A DNA stretch of 64,000 nucleotides from an uncultured Muribaculaceae bacterium (GCA_958436175.1 CAUBJF010000003.1:248001-312000), one strand, 5' to 3'. Counted from the first letter of the stretch, positions 9,601 to 18,716 are shown. Notes: generated from the sequence alone by a model not told the origin. Numbers and translations are program-made.

Positions 9601-10368
9601 ATGAACGACATGGAAGAAGGATGGATAAAGATAAGCCGCTCGATCGTCAGGCACTGGCTGTGGCTCGACGCGCAGCGCCTGCAGTGGTGGATAGACCTGA
9701 TCATGATGGCAAACTGGGAGGACCGCGAATGGATCGACAATACACACCGTTTCACGCTCCGCAGGGGCCAGCTCATAATCTCCTCGGTCAAGCTTGCGAA
9801 GAGGTGGAAGAGATCGAGACCTACAGTGGCTGCATTCCTCAACCTCCTTCAGGAGGAAGGTATGATAAAACGAGAAATTCTTTACAGGCAAATACCAGTT
9901 ATAACTATCTGTAACTATGAGAAATACCAATGCCGTGATGACAACCCCTTTGACAACCGGCTTGACAGCCCACTAGACAACCCACTTTACACATCCAAAG
10001 AAATAAAGAATATAAAGAAAATAAATAATCTCTCTCTCACTCAAAAAGAGCCGGAGGAAGATTTTTTGGGGAGATTCTTCAGCGACGAGAACGAGCCGAT
10101 GCTCGACGAGCTTGCCTCCTCACTGTACAGCTCAAGGGCCTGTCTTGAAAAGCTGGGCCGCCAGATCGTCAACGAATGGAAGCTGGGGGGCCGCGTCCAC
10201 AGCGGCTACAGCGATGCCGCAAGCCACATGATCAACCTGCTGCGTCTCCGCGTCGCAGCGCATAATAAAAAGCAATACCATGAAAATAAGCAAGATGATA
10301 AATTTTGGCGACGTCGAGGCACCGAGCCGTCAACTAAGAGAAGAGAGGATTACAACGGAACGTTTTAG
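9601..10368 (+). CDS. DnaD/phage replication-like winged-helix protein
   Basis: 255 residues. The first ~110 residues (GWIKISRSIVRHWLW, then a W-rich stretch and RGQLIISSVKLAKRWKRSRP) look like the N-terminal winged helix of phage replisome-organiser/DnaD-type proteins. The tail has the EWKLGGRVHSGYSDAASHMI pattern seen in related Bacteroidetes phage replication proteins. A Lys/Asn-rich linker near residues 125-145 separates the two. No other phage gene is near, so it may be a domesticated or orphan gene. It converges with the minus-strand AMP-binding gene, ending 31 bp away. Function beyond DNA binding is inferred from fold resemblance only. Confidence 0.6.
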   Translation: MNDMEEGWIKISRSIVRHWLWLDAQRLQWWIDLIMMANWEDREWIDNTHRFTLRRGQLIISSVKLAKRWKRSRPTVAAFLNLLQEEGMIKREILYRQIPVITICNYEKYQCRDDNPFDNRLDSPLDNPLYTSKEIKNIKKINNLSLTQKEPEEDFLGRFFSDENEPMLDELASSLYSSRACLEKLGRQIVNEWKLGGRVHSGYSDAASHMINLLRLRVAAHNKKQYHENKQDDKFWRRRGTEPSTKRREDYNGTF

Positions 10369-10399
10369 CCTTGAAATACCCGTCCGCGATGCCGCAACA

Positions 10400-12142
10400 T
10401 CACTTGTACAGGAAGCGGCGGATGGAGCGTTTGGGGGTTTTCTCGAATTCTTCGGGCATGATCTCGATTTTCTGGATCTGCTCGTAGGGGCCTACAATCT
10501 TGTTGAGGGCCTGGCGGTTCGATTCCATGGCTTTCTCGAGGTCTTCGTCCGAGATATGGTCGCGAGCAAGCTGTTCGCTGTCGGGATGACAGAGCGCCAC
10601 GAGACGGCCGTCGCGGTCGACGACAAGACATTCGTTGACGTATGGCATGTTGCTGAGCTTGCTTTCTATTTCCTCCGGATAGATGTTCTGCCCGTTGGCA
10701 GTGAGAATCATGGTCTTATAGCGTCCGCGGATATGGATTGTGCGGTTGTCGGGGGCTCCGAGCCAGCCCATGTCGCCGGTATGCAGCCAGCCGTCTTCCT
10801 CGAGGGCTGCTTCGGTAGCGTCGGGGTTCTTGTAGTAGCCTTTCATGACGTTGAGGCCGCGCACGAGGATTTCGCCCTGCGGATGCTTTCCGTTGGCCGC
10901 GCCGAGGGTCTCGTCGATGTTGATTTTGGACTCCATGATATGGCGCAGTGTCTTGCCTGCGGAGCCTACTTCGAAGCGCCGCCAGGGGGTGTAGCTGATG
11001 AGAGGGCCGCATTCGGTCATGCCGTAACCGACAGTGAAGGGGAACTTGATGCGGGCCAGGAATTCCTCGACTTCGCCGTTGAGCGGGGCACCGCCGACGA
11101 TGACCTCCTCGAAGCATCCGCCGAAGGCCTCAACGAGCTTGGAGCGTATCATGCTGTAGACGGCCTTGTCGAGGCCTGGGACTGCAAGAACCCAGCGGAT
11201 AGGGTTCTTGGTAATCATCGGGACGATGAGCTTGCGGTAGATTTTCTCGAGGATGAGGGGCACGCAGATGATGAGGTTTGGCCGTACCTGCTTCATGGCC
11301 TTAGTGATCAGCGAAGGAGTGGGCAGCTTGCCGAGAAGCGTTATGTGCGAGCCGACGGCGAGAGGCACAAGCATGTCGAAGGCGCATCCGTAGGCGTGCG
11401 CCAGGGGCAGGAAGGAGAGTGCGCGCGAGTTCTGGTAGTGCAGCTTGGAACGTATGCCGAACACGACGTTGCCGCGCAGGTTGTCGAGGGAGAGCATCAC
11501 GCCTTTGGAGAAGCCGGTGGTGCCCGAGGTGTAGTTGATTATCGCTGTCGAGCTGCCGTCGAGGTGAGGGTAGGATATGTCGGAGGGTTTGAAGCCTTCG
11601 GGGTACATGGCCTTGAAATGGCGCGTGAGGCTCGACTGTATGCTCTTGTGGGAGCGGAACTTCTTGCGTCCGGCAGCCGAGAGGGGTTCGCGTTCGGCGA
11701 TGACAGAGCGTGTCTCCAGCGAGATTACGACCTTGAGCTCGGGCATCGCCTCGAAATCGAAGTCCTGGAAGATGGCATCGGAGATGACGAGGGCTACAGC
11801 GTCGGAATGGTTGATGATATTTTGGGCATCGGCGGCGCTGAAGTCGTTGAGGACGGGTACGATAACGGCTCCATACGTTATCGTGCCCATGAAGAATATC
11901 ACCCAGTTAGCGCTGTTGCGGCCCATGAGGGCAACGTGGTCGCCGGGGCGTATGCCGGCAGCTTCGAAGAACATGTGTATCCTTTTGATACGACGAGCCA
12001 TATGACCGTATGTGATAGTGCGGCCCGACCCGTAGTCTGTCAGGGCGGGAAGGCTGAAATTGTCCGCAAAACTGTTCTGGTAGACTGCGAGCAAGTCGTT
12101 GTATGGAGCGCGGTCGTATGGTGCTTCGAAGTTGTATGTCAT
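10400..12142 (-). CDS. AMP-binding (long-chain acyl-CoA synthetase-like) protein
   Basis: 580 residues with the diagnostic adenylation motifs: the phosphate-binding loop YTSGTTGFSKGV (about residues 208-219), the GYGMTECGP region, HTGDMG with the ribose-binding Asp (about 437), and the hinge GRYKTMILTANGQNIYPEE with the catalytic Lys region. Family members activate fatty acids to acyl-AMP and then acyl-CoA; the acyl chain length is not predictable. It lies 4 bp downstream of adk on the same strand. Adenylate kinase regenerates ADP from the AMP these enzymes release, which makes the pairing functionally sensible. Confidence 0.88.
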   Translation of the reverse strand: MTYNFEAPYDRAPYNDLLAVYQNSFADNFSLPALTDYGSGRTITYGHMARRIKRIHMFFEAAGIRPGDHVALMGRNSANWVIFFMGTITYGAVIVPVLNDFSAADAQNIINHSDAVALVISDAIFQDFDFEAMPELKVVISLETRSVIAEREPLSAAGRKKFRSHKSIQSSLTRHFKAMYPEGFKPSDISYPHLDGSSTAIINYTSGTTGFSKGVMLSLDNLRGNVVFGIRSKLHYQNSRALSFLPLAHAYGCAFDMLVPLAVGSHITLLGKLPTPSLITKAMKQVRPNLIICVPLILEKIYRKLIVPMITKNPIRWVLAVPGLDKAVYSMIRSKLVEAFGGCFEEVIVGGAPLNGEVEEFLARIKFPFTVGYGMTECGPLISYTPWRRFEVGSAGKTLRHIMESKINIDETLGAANGKHPQGEILVRGLNVMKGYYKNPDATEAALEEDGWLHTGDMGWLGAPDNRTIHIRGRYKTMILTANGQNIYPEEIESKLSNMPYVNECLVVDRDGRLVALCHPDSEQLARDHISDEDLEKAMESNRQALNKIVGPYEQIQKIEIMPEEFEKTPKRSIRRFLYK

Positions 12143-12146
12143 CGTA

Positions 12147-12722
12147 TTATTTGTGGGAGTCGAGGTGCTTGTTGATTTCGGCGGAAATGGTGTCTATGTC
12201 CTTGTTGCCGTCGATGGCCTTGTATTTGGCCTTGCCGATATAGTAGTCGCGCAGGGGCGAAGTCTGCTTGTGATAGACATCGAGACGCTTCTTGATGGTG
12301 TCGATGTTGTCGTCGGCTCGACCGCTTTCCTTGCCGCGTTCGAGCATACGGCGTATGAGCTCGGGTTCTTCGACTTCGAGGCCGATCACGGCGTGTACCT
12401 CCGTATTGTACTCCTTGAGCATCTTGTTTAGGGCTTCGGCCTGTGCTACAGTACGTGGGAAACCGTCGAAAATCACGCCTTTGGCTGTCTTCTCGGGCTC
12501 GGTGCGGAATATGTCGGCGAGAACGTCGACCATGACTTCGTCGGGGATGAGCTGGCCCTGGTTGATATACGATTCAGCCAGTTTGCCGAGCTCGGTCTGG
12601 CGTTTGATATGGCTGCGGAGCACATCACCTGTCGAGATGTGATGAAGTCCGTATTTCTTGATAAGACGTTCGCTCTGTGTGCCTTTCCCGCTGCCGGGAG
12701 CACCGAATATCACTATGTTCAC
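12147..12722 (-). CDS. adk: Adenylate kinase
   Basis: 191 residues, the length of the short (LID-less) adenylate kinases. It starts with the P-loop GAPGSGKGTQ. The HISTGDVLR nucleotide-binding motif and the GFPRT motif (here FDGFPRTVAQAEAL) are intact, as is the Arg-rich AMP/ATP lid region (RADDNIDTIKKRL). It catalyses ATP + AMP = 2 ADP in the cytosol. It lies 40 bp downstream of hpt and 4 bp upstream of the AMP-binding gene in what looks like one operon. Confidence 0.96.
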   Translation of the reverse strand: MNIVIFGAPGSGKGTQSERLIKKYGLHHISTGDVLRSHIKRQTELGKLAESYINQGQLIPDEVMVDVLADIFRTEPEKTAKGVIFDGFPRTVAQAEALNKMLKEYNTEVHAVIGLEVEEPELIRRMLERGKESGRADDNIDTIKKRLDVYHKQTSPLRDYYIGKAKYKAIDGNKDIDTISAEINKHLDSHK

Positions 12723-12762
12723 TTCCTTTATGTTTGTTATGTTATATCAGGAAGGCCGGTTT

Positions 12763-13305
12763 TCAGTCTTCCTGGAGAATGTAGATGTCATTGAGGTTTC
12801 GGGCCAGGCCGTTGAGGTCGAGGCCGTATCCGATGATGAACTTCGTGGGGATGTTGAAACCGACATAGTCGGGTTTCACAGGCCGCACGAGGGCATCGGG
12901 CTTGAAGAGGAGGGTGGCGATCTTTATTTCGGCCGGCTCCTTCTCCTTGAGGTAGTTGACGAGGCGGTAGATAGTGTTGCCGGTATCGACGATGTCTTCG
13001 ACGACAATCACCGTGCGCCCCTTGATGTCTTCATGAAGACCAAGGACCTCTTTGACATTCCCGGAAGTCGACGTTCCTTCGTAGCTCTTTAAGCGTATAA
13101 ACGTGATTTCGGCATCGATGGTTTCCGTGGCCCTGAAAAGATCACTTGCAAAGGGAAACGCACCGTTGAGGACGCAGATGAAGAGCGGCTTCTTGTCGCC
13201 ACAGTCGCGGACTATCTCACGGCCAATTTCTTGTACTCGGGCATTGATGCTGTCGTGTGTTATATAGGGCTCGAAGGTAAGTCCCTCGTATGTAACTTTT
13301 TCCAT
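12763..13305 (-). CDS. hpt: Hypoxanthine phosphoribosyltransferase
   Basis: 180 residues. The PRPP-binding motif VVEDIVDTGNTI is intact, and the upstream loop LFICVLNGAFPFASDL and the purine-binding YVGFNIP region fit HPRT. It salvages hypoxanthine (and often guanine) to IMP/GMP using PRPP. First gene of the hpt-adk-acyl-CoA synthetase run, with a consensus promoter just upstream. Confidence 0.95.
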   Translation of the reverse strand: MEKVTYEGLTFEPYITHDSINARVQEIGREIVRDCGDKKPLFICVLNGAFPFASDLFRATETIDAEITFIRLKSYEGTSTSGNVKEVLGLHEDIKGRTVIVVEDIVDTGNTIYRLVNYLKEKEPAEIKIATLLFKPDALVRPVKPDYVGFNIPTKFIIGYGLDLNGLARNLNDIYILQED

Positions 13306-13327
13306 CTTCGGATATGTATAGTTTGTG

Positions 13328-13354
13328 CAAAGTTAGCATATTTTTTTCAATCAA
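13328..13354 (-). promoter_or_regulatory. Promoter of hpt-adk
   Basis: On the minus strand TAACTTTG (13335-13328) matches TAnnTTTG, with a TTG about 16 bp upstream (13354-13352). It lies 22 bp before the hpt start. Confidence 0.75.
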
Positions 13355-13421
13355 GCCCCGGCATCTCCAAATTTATCTCCGCCAAAGTGCTTATTTGTGA
13401 GAGAAGAAGACAATTATTGCG

Positions 13422-13429
13422 TATCTTTG
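13422..13429 (+). promoter_or_regulatory. -7 box of the TIR-repeat gene
   Basis: TATCTTTG lies 18 bp before the ATG at 13448, with a TTTG about 24 bp upstream. It diverges from the hpt promoter across about 90 bp. Confidence 0.65.
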
Positions 13430-13447
13430 CAGAGATAAGAACAAGCA

Positions 13448-16400
13448 ATGGATAAACAAAATAACACGGCATACACTTACTATGCCTTCATCAGTTACAA
13501 GAGAGAGGACGAGCGGTGGGCGAAATGGCTCCAGCGCAAACTGGAAAGCTACCGTCTCCCGTCGCTTGTACGAAGCGAGCATCCTTCACTGCCAAGATAT
13601 ATCCGACCGATATTCCGCGACAGCACCGACCTTGTAGGAGGTATCCTGGCCGAACGTCTGCACGAGGAGCTGGAAAAGTCACGTTACCTCATAGTCATCT
13701 GTTCCCCTGCGACCAAGAAGTCGGAGTGGGTCGACAAGGAGGCCGCCACATTCATAGAACAGGGACGTTCTGCCGACATCATACCCTTTGTTGTCGACGG
13801 TGAGCCGCATGCCGCCGATTCTGATAAAGAGTGTTTTCCTTCATCGCTTCGCAATCTGCCGCCCGACCGGGAGATACTTGGCATCAGCGTCAAGGAACTC
13901 GGCCGAGAGAAAGCCTTCGTGCGTCTTGTGGCGACGATGCTCGGCGTGAGCTTCGACACTCTGTGGCAGCGGCACCGTCGCGAGCAGAAAGTACGTCGCG
14001 CTATAGCGGCCTCATTTGCCGCGTTGCTCCTGCTTGCAGGTCTCTTCGTGTGGGATTATAACCGCTCGACGTATGAATACTTTGCTGACTATGTCGACTG
14101 TGACGGCATGCCCGAGGGAGTGGTCAGGATGACCAAGGAGCAGGCTGAGACGCGCGGGGGCATATACCGGTTCCGATACGAACGGACGCCTTTCGGCGAG
14201 CCGGGAGCCTACGGATGGCGACTTGCCGACGTTGCCTTTGTCAACGGTTCCATGCGCCCTCTAGATACCGATAATTCGGAGTGGAACGACAGATATCCGA
14301 TCCAGAAGATAGACTACAGCAAGGAATCGGGCCGGCCTGTCCGCATATCTTTCTGCGACAGATACGGGAAAGTGGAGCTACGACATAATCTCAGTGACCG
14401 TAACGGCGTGCGTGCCGCTGTGGCCGACATCGTAAAGTCGCAGGAACAGCTCGGGACGGGCTTTGCAGGCGGTACTCTGTCGGGTATAAGTGAAGATTTT
14501 CGAGGCAAGTCCCTGATAGTACGCTATGTCTACACCCGCGACAAGGACGGACATATCACCGGCATGACTTTCCATGCCAACAACGACCCCAGAATTGAGC
14601 GTAGCGCCACGACTGATGCCGACGGCATATTCGGCTACCGCTTTGACCTCGACAGCCTCGGCCGAAGGACGGCTGTGCGCTACGTGGGGGCTGATGGCAA
14701 ACCAGTTTCCAACAAGAAAGGCGTTGCTTCCCGTCACTACTATTACGACAGCTTCGGCAATATCAGCGAGATACAGTGCCGGGATCTCGACGGTAAGCTG
14801 ACTCTCAACGAGGAACTGTGGGCTACGAAACGATGCATTGTCGACGACAAAGGCCGCTATGTCGAAATTCGTTTCTTTGATATCGAAGACAGGCCGACAA
14901 CCGATAAGACCAATGCAATTTCCGGGCAAATTCGCAAGCTCGATAAGCATGGCGAAACTACGGAAGCTTACGTCATAGATATCCATGGCGATACCTGCAA
15001 CTACCGCTCGGGCTATGCCATGCATCGTTTCAAATACGACCGCCATGGCAACCGGATCGAGGCCTCGGTATACAATGCCGACGGAACACCTACCACTACC
15101 GAAGAGGGAGTCCACAAATATCTGAGAAAGTATGATTCGGATGACAGAATCATAGAATACAGTTGCTTTGGGACCGATGATTTCCCGGTGATGGATATAG
15201 ATGGCGTAAGCCGATATGTCTACGGTTACGACAGCAGGGGCAATAAAATCCTCACGGAATACTACGGAGTGGACGGACAGCCGATTCTTGGGAAAGAAGG
15301 GGCATGGAAGGAAACTGTCGACTACAATGACAGCGACCTGCCTGTGTTTTTTTCGTATTTCGACACTGAAGGCAATCCGACAACGACGAATCAGGGTTTC
15401 TCGAGTTATGCTGTGATATATGATGACCTGGGGAACATTATCGAGAAGTCATGCTACGATGCCGATGGTCGACATACGACCGATATAAGCGGCAGGGCGA
15501 CGATGCGTATGGAATATGACAACGGAGGAAATGCTGTGGCATTCCGCACATACGGAGTTGACGGCGCTCCAGAGCATGACAAAGACGGTGTTTATGGCAT
15601 ATTGTTGGAATACGACAGTCATGGACGAAGAATAAAAGAAATTTATGTGGACAGTGTCGGCGCTCCCACTGTCGCCGGAGATGGTACAGCCGGTGCCCTC
15701 TACCAATATGACAGTGCAGGAAACACAACTGAGATGATCAATATAGATACCCAGGGACGTCCGACGTTCGATAGAGACGGTGTGGCCATACAAAGAAGAA
15801 GATACGATTCGCGAAACAATCATATCGAAACGACATGTTTTGATACCGAAGGAAGACCGATTGTTGATGCCAACGGGTCCCATCGGGTTACATATGCTTA
15901 TGACATTCGGGGAAATAGGGTAGGCAAAATAAGTTACGACCTGGATGGCCGGGCCGTCCAGCTTCCTGACGGTGATTTTATTGTCAAATATGAATATGAC
16001 AATAGAGACAACTTGGTTCGGATTGAAAATCAGGACGGAAACGGCAATTTTGTCGGCGGAAAAACGCCGCCGATAGCTGAGATGGACTATGATATTCGCG
16101 GAAATCGTGTCGAACTGCGTTACTTTGACGGAGAAGGCAAGCCTGCGACGTATGCAGAAGGCATTTCGGTCTTTAAATATGAATTTGATGGACATAATCG
16201 TATGATTCGACAGGTTCTTTATGACATCGATGGAGAGCCTATTCCGGCTTTCGGTGGGGTCTATTATTCAACTTTCGAATACGATTCTCGTGGAAATGAA
16301 TCGTCTTGCAGATTTTGGGGGAAAGATGGAGAAGCCGTGATGAATGAGGCGCAGGGAGCTTCTGTCGTCAAATCGGAATATGACTCTATGGGAAATAGGA

Positions 16401-17113
16401 CGCTTCTTTCTTTCTTCGATGAGAACGAAGAACCATGTATCTCTTCTTACGGATATTCGTCTCAGGAGATTGCGTATGATCGTTTCGGTAATATCGTATC
16501 GATTGCTTTTTATGATGCCGAGGGCAAACCATTGGTCAATGAGAGAGAGGGAGTGGCTTCTTTTCAAAAAGACTACGATAAATATGGTAATGTTATCGAG
16601 GTTAGGGAATATGATGCAGAAGGTAATTTTATGCTTAATGCATCGGGATGGGCTATACAGCGCCTTGCGTATGATATCTTCGGGAATATTATGGAAGTAA
16701 GCCACTACGGAGTTGACGGCAAACCGATAGATCAAAACGGTTATTCTCGCGAGGTGCGAAGTTACGACAGATATGGTTATAGGATTTCGACGGTTTACTA
16801 CAACGCCGAAGGCAAGGAGCTTGGTTCTTTCGTCGAGATGCCGTATGTTGTTAATGTGACAAACGTGACTTTGACGAAAAAGATACCCGTGAACAGTTGC
16901 ATCATACGGATAAATGACTGGAAAATAGGAGACTCGACTAATTCACTCGAAGACTTGTGTCGCCGTGATCGTTTTAGACCCAAGACAGTGGTTTTAATGA
17001 CACCTCAGGGTGAAATAAGGACTGTCTCGGTCGAAAGAGGACAGATGGGTATATCTTGGATATATCAGCTAATAGAAAAATCGAAGGCCGAAGAAATGCG
17101 TAAACGGCTTTGA
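13448..17113 (+). CDS. TIR domain, membrane helix, YD-type repeats and PDZ-like tail protein
   Basis: 1221 residues in four parts. (1) A TIR domain, residues ~10-165, starting YYAFISYKRED. It contains SEWVDKEAATF, a W-x-x-x-E that aligns with the catalytic-Glu helix of TIR NAD hydrolases such as SARM1 (Trp94, Glu98). (2) One hydrophobic segment, ~184-203 (AIAASFAALLLLAGLFVW). (3) About 18 degenerate repeats of ~42 residues, ~330-1120, with core YDxxGNxxE...DxxGxP, resembling YD/RHS repeats. (4) A C-terminal ~90 residues with a PDZ-like pattern (INDWKIGDS, VVLMTPQGEIRTVSV). Topology would put TIR in the cytosol and the repeats outside or in the periplasm. NADase activity and a defence or signalling role are inference. 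The 3' third is visibly more AT-rich than the 5' part. Confidence 0.8.
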   Translation: MDKQNNTAYTYYAFISYKREDERWAKWLQRKLESYRLPSLVRSEHPSLPRYIRPIFRDSTDLVGGILAERLHEELEKSRYLIVICSPATKKSEWVDKEAATFIEQGRSADIIPFVVDGEPHAADSDKECFPSSLRNLPPDREILGISVKELGREKAFVRLVATMLGVSFDTLWQRHRREQKVRRAIAASFAALLLLAGLFVWDYNRSTYEYFADYVDCDGMPEGVVRMTKEQAETRGGIYRFRYERTPFGEPGAYGWRLADVAFVNGSMRPLDTDNSEWNDRYPIQKIDYSKESGRPVRISFCDRYGKVELRHNLSDRNGVRAAVADIVKSQEQLGTGFAGGTLSGISEDFRGKSLIVRYVYTRDKDGHITGMTFHANNDPRIERSATTDADGIFGYRFDLDSLGRRTAVRYVGADGKPVSNKKGVASRHYYYDSFGNISEIQCRDLDGKLTLNEELWATKRCIVDDKGRYVEIRFFDIEDRPTTDKTNAISGQIRKLDKHGETTEAYVIDIHGDTCNYRSGYAMHRFKYDRHGNRIEASVYNADGTPTTTEEGVHKYLRKYDSDDRIIEYSCFGTDDFPVMDIDGVSRYVYGYDSRGNKILTEYYGVDGQPILGKEGAWKETVDYNDSDLPVFFSYFDTEGNPTTTNQGFSSYAVIYDDLGNIIEKSCYDADGRHTTDISGRATMRMEYDNGGNAVAFRTYGVDGAPEHDKDGVYGILLEYDSHGRRIKEIYVDSVGAPTVAGDGTAGALYQYDSAGNTTEMINIDTQGRPTFDRDGVAIQRRRYDSRNNHIETTCFDTEGRPIVDANGSHRVTYAYDIRGNRVGKISYDLDGRAVQLPDGDFIVKYEYDNRDNLVRIENQDGNGNFVGGKTPPIAEMDYDIRGNRVELRYFDGEGKPATYAEGISVFKYEFDGHNRMIRQVLYDIDGEPIPAFGGVYYSTFEYDSRGNESSCRFWGKDGEAVMNEAQGASVVKSEYDSMGNRTLLSFFDENEEPCISSYGYSSQEIAYDRFGNIVSIAFYDAEGKPLVNEREGVASFQKDYDKYGNVIEVREYDAEGNFMLNASGWAIQRLAYDIFGNIMEVSHYGVDGKPIDQNGYSREVRSYDRYGYRISTVYYNAEGKELGSFVEMPYVVNVTNVTLTKKIPVNSCIIRINDWKIGDSTNSLEDLCRRDRFRPKTVVLMTPQGEIRTVSVERGQMGISWIYQLIEKSKAEEMRKRL

Positions 17114-17181
17114 TATCCAAACGGATAGGAGATGTGCGGCGAAAGTTTGATGATTTTTAATTGAAAAAAGTTGGTCTAAAA

Positions 17182-17213
17182 TTTGGCCGTGACGAAAAAA
17201 GTAGCTAACTTTG
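17182..17213 (+). promoter_or_regulatory. Promoter of the tandem tRNA-Val genes
   Basis: TTTG (17182-17185), 20 bp, then TAACTTTG (17206-17213): a textbook Bacteroidetes vegetative promoter, ending 21 bp before the first tRNA. Confidence 0.9.
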
Positions 17214-17234
17214 CATCGCTTTTGAAAAGGAAAC

Positions 17235-17309
17235 GGGCGCTTAGCTCAGCTGGTTCAGAGCGTCTGCCTTACAAGCAGAGGGTCGGGGGTTCGAATCCCT
17301 CAGCGCCCA
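17235..17309 (+). tRNA. tRNA-Val (anticodon TAC), copy 1
   Basis: 75 nt. GGGCGCT pairs with AGCGCCC, the anticodon loop is CTTACAA (TAC, reading GTA), and the T-arm is GGGTTCGAATCCC. The discriminator is A and no CCA is encoded. Confidence 0.97.
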
Positions 17310-17349
17310 CAATTCGTTCCTTTTCCTTATCAAAAGCAATCCCTTTCGA

Positions 17350-17424
17350 GGGCGCTTAGCTCAGCTGGTTCAGAGCGTCTGCCTTACAAGCAGAGGGTCG
17401 GGGGTTCGAATCCCTCAGCGCCCA
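17350..17424 (+). tRNA. tRNA-Val (anticodon TAC), copy 2
   Basis: Identical to copy 1 over the 75-nt gene, with a 40-bp spacer of different sequence. Probably co-transcribed from the upstream promoter. Confidence 0.97.
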
Positions 17425-17432
17425 CAATGATG

Positions 17433-17459
17433 AAGGTCTCCGTTGCGAGACCTTTTTTT
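17433..17459 (+). terminator. Terminator of the tRNA-Val operon
   Basis: AAGGTCTC pairs with GAGACCTT around a CGTTGC loop, followed by a T run. Confidence 0.9.
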
Positions 17460-17558
17460 CATTTCATGGTGTCTTCTTTTGATGGTCTGTACGCCAGCCG
17501 CCCCAACTATTGTGGGAGAGAGGGTGTTATTAATTAAAAACCAAACAAACAGACTATC

Positions 17559-17909
17559 ATGGAATTCAAAAGAACCGATTTCGAGAGCGCCCTGACGCAG
17601 CTTGTCGAGGCCTTTATCGACGACAATATGAGTTTTGACAACAATCCGCAGATCCGCGTCAATCCGCAGGATAATGGTCTTGCCCTGGTCTACGAGGATG
17701 ACTTTCTACGTGAGACAGACCAGTCGGACGAAGATGTCGAAGACGAGGCTGCTGCCGACGACCCCGTTTCGGAAGAGGATACCGATTATCAGGCTTCTCG
17801 TATTCCCGACTTCTATCCCTTGAGATCTTTCATCAAGGAGAAGGATGGCAAGCGGACAGCCGACCTCGACGCTATCGAAAAGCTGACAATCAAATACTAC
17901 GGAAAGTAA
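17559..17909 (+). CDS. Small acidic protein of unknown function
   Basis: 116 residues, highly acidic, with an Asp/Glu-rich middle (DQSDEDVEDEAAADDP). The flanks are better structured: an amphipathic N-terminal helix and a C-terminal SRIPDFYPLRSFIKEKDGK segment. No signal peptide or motif is recognised. It lies 15 bp upstream of the flavin reductase-like gene and is probably co-transcribed with it. I do not recognise the family. Confidence 0.7.
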   Translation: MEFKRTDFESALTQLVEAFIDDNMSFDNNPQIRVNPQDNGLALVYEDDFLRETDQSDEDVEDEAAADDPVSEEDTDYQASRIPDFYPLRSFIKEKDGKRTADLDAIEKLTIKYYGK

Positions 17910-17924
17910 TAGATAGAACCAGAC

Positions 17925-18494
17925 ATGACAAAGAATTATAAGCCGGCAGCCTGGGTGCTCCCGCAGCCTGTAGTTATAATTGGTACCTACGACGAAGACG
18001 GTACGCCCAATGCCATGAACGCGGCATGGGTTGGGCAGTGGGATTACACTGAAATCATGATATCGATGGGCTCACACAAGACAACAGAGAATCTCAGGCG
18101 GAAAGGCGACTTCACGGTAGCATTCGCAACAGAAGATACACTCGTCGCTGCAGACTATGTTGGTCTCCTCAGCGGAAAGACGCACCACGATAAGCTCAAG
18201 GCCACGGGCTGGAAGTCGACAAAAGGTGAGAACGTCGATGCCCCGGTGTTCGACTGTTTCCCGATGACGATGGAGTGCCGTATCAAGGAGAAATACAACG
18301 AATCCGAGACAGGTTTCTACCTCGTTGCGGAGATCGTCAACATCGTCTGCGACGAAGCCTTCCTTGCCCCCGACGGCAAGCCCGATGTCGAAAAGATGAA
18401 GCTCATCACCTTCGATCCTATCCATCACGGCTACATCGCCCTCGGCGGACGTGTAGGCACGGCTTTCCACGACGGCAAGCAGCTGGAGAAATAA
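17925..18494 (+). CDS. Flavin reductase-like (flavoredoxin) domain protein
   Basis: 189 residues fitting the FMN-binding split-barrel flavin reductase family. PQPVVIIGTYDEDGTPNAMN at residues ~11-30 is the usual start, SMGSHKTTENLRRKGDFTVAF is the phosphate/flavin-binding region, and HHGYIALGGRVGTAF lies near the end. Members bind FMN and often reduce it or pass electrons in the cytosol. The physiological partner is unknown. Chromosomal gene, last before the tRNA-Ser attachment region. Confidence 0.85.
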   Translation: MTKNYKPAAWVLPQPVVIIGTYDEDGTPNAMNAAWVGQWDYTEIMISMGSHKTTENLRRKGDFTVAFATEDTLVAADYVGLLSGKTHHDKLKATGWKSTKGENVDAPVFDCFPMTMECRIKEKYNESETGFYLVAEIVNIVCDEAFLAPDGKPDVEKMKLITFDPIHHGYIALGGRVGTAFHDGKQLEK

Positions 18495-18513
18495 TCCGGC
18501 ATTGATTAAGCAT

Positions 18514-18557
18514 AATCGCTGCGACATGGAGAACGCTGCTCTCCGTTGCGGCGATTT
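18514..18557 (+). terminator. Terminator-like hairpin after the flavin reductase gene
   Basis: AATCGCTGC...GGAGA pairs with TCTCC...GCGGCGATT. The following T-run is weak. The rest of 18558-18716 shows nothing I can name. Confidence 0.5.
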
Positions 18558-18716
18558 GTCAAATTCCGCTAATTCCCTTTAGGCAGCTATACGCTCATGC
18601 GGCATGTCTCCCGCGAGCATGTCACGACGAAGACGCAACAAATCTATGATGCACATATCGCGCCGAAAAATTTGGAAAAAAAGCTTTCGATAAGAGGCAA
18701 ATTAAAAAATAATTGC

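Noticed and set aside
10280..12175. A 631-residue plus-strand frame opposite the AMP-binding gene
   Set aside because: It is exactly antisense to a gene with all adenylation motifs, and its own sequence lacks any recognisable pattern. High GC in the third codon position creates such shadows.
13448..17113. The TIR protein as part of a Thoeris or CBASS operon
   Set aside because: No adjacent SLOG/STALD, cyclase or nuclease gene; neighbours are hpt on one side and tRNAs on the other.
17235..17424. The two identical tRNA-Val genes as direct-repeat att sites of an inserted element
   Set aside because: Only 40 bp separate them and no gene lies between; a simple tandem duplication with a common promoter and terminator explains them.
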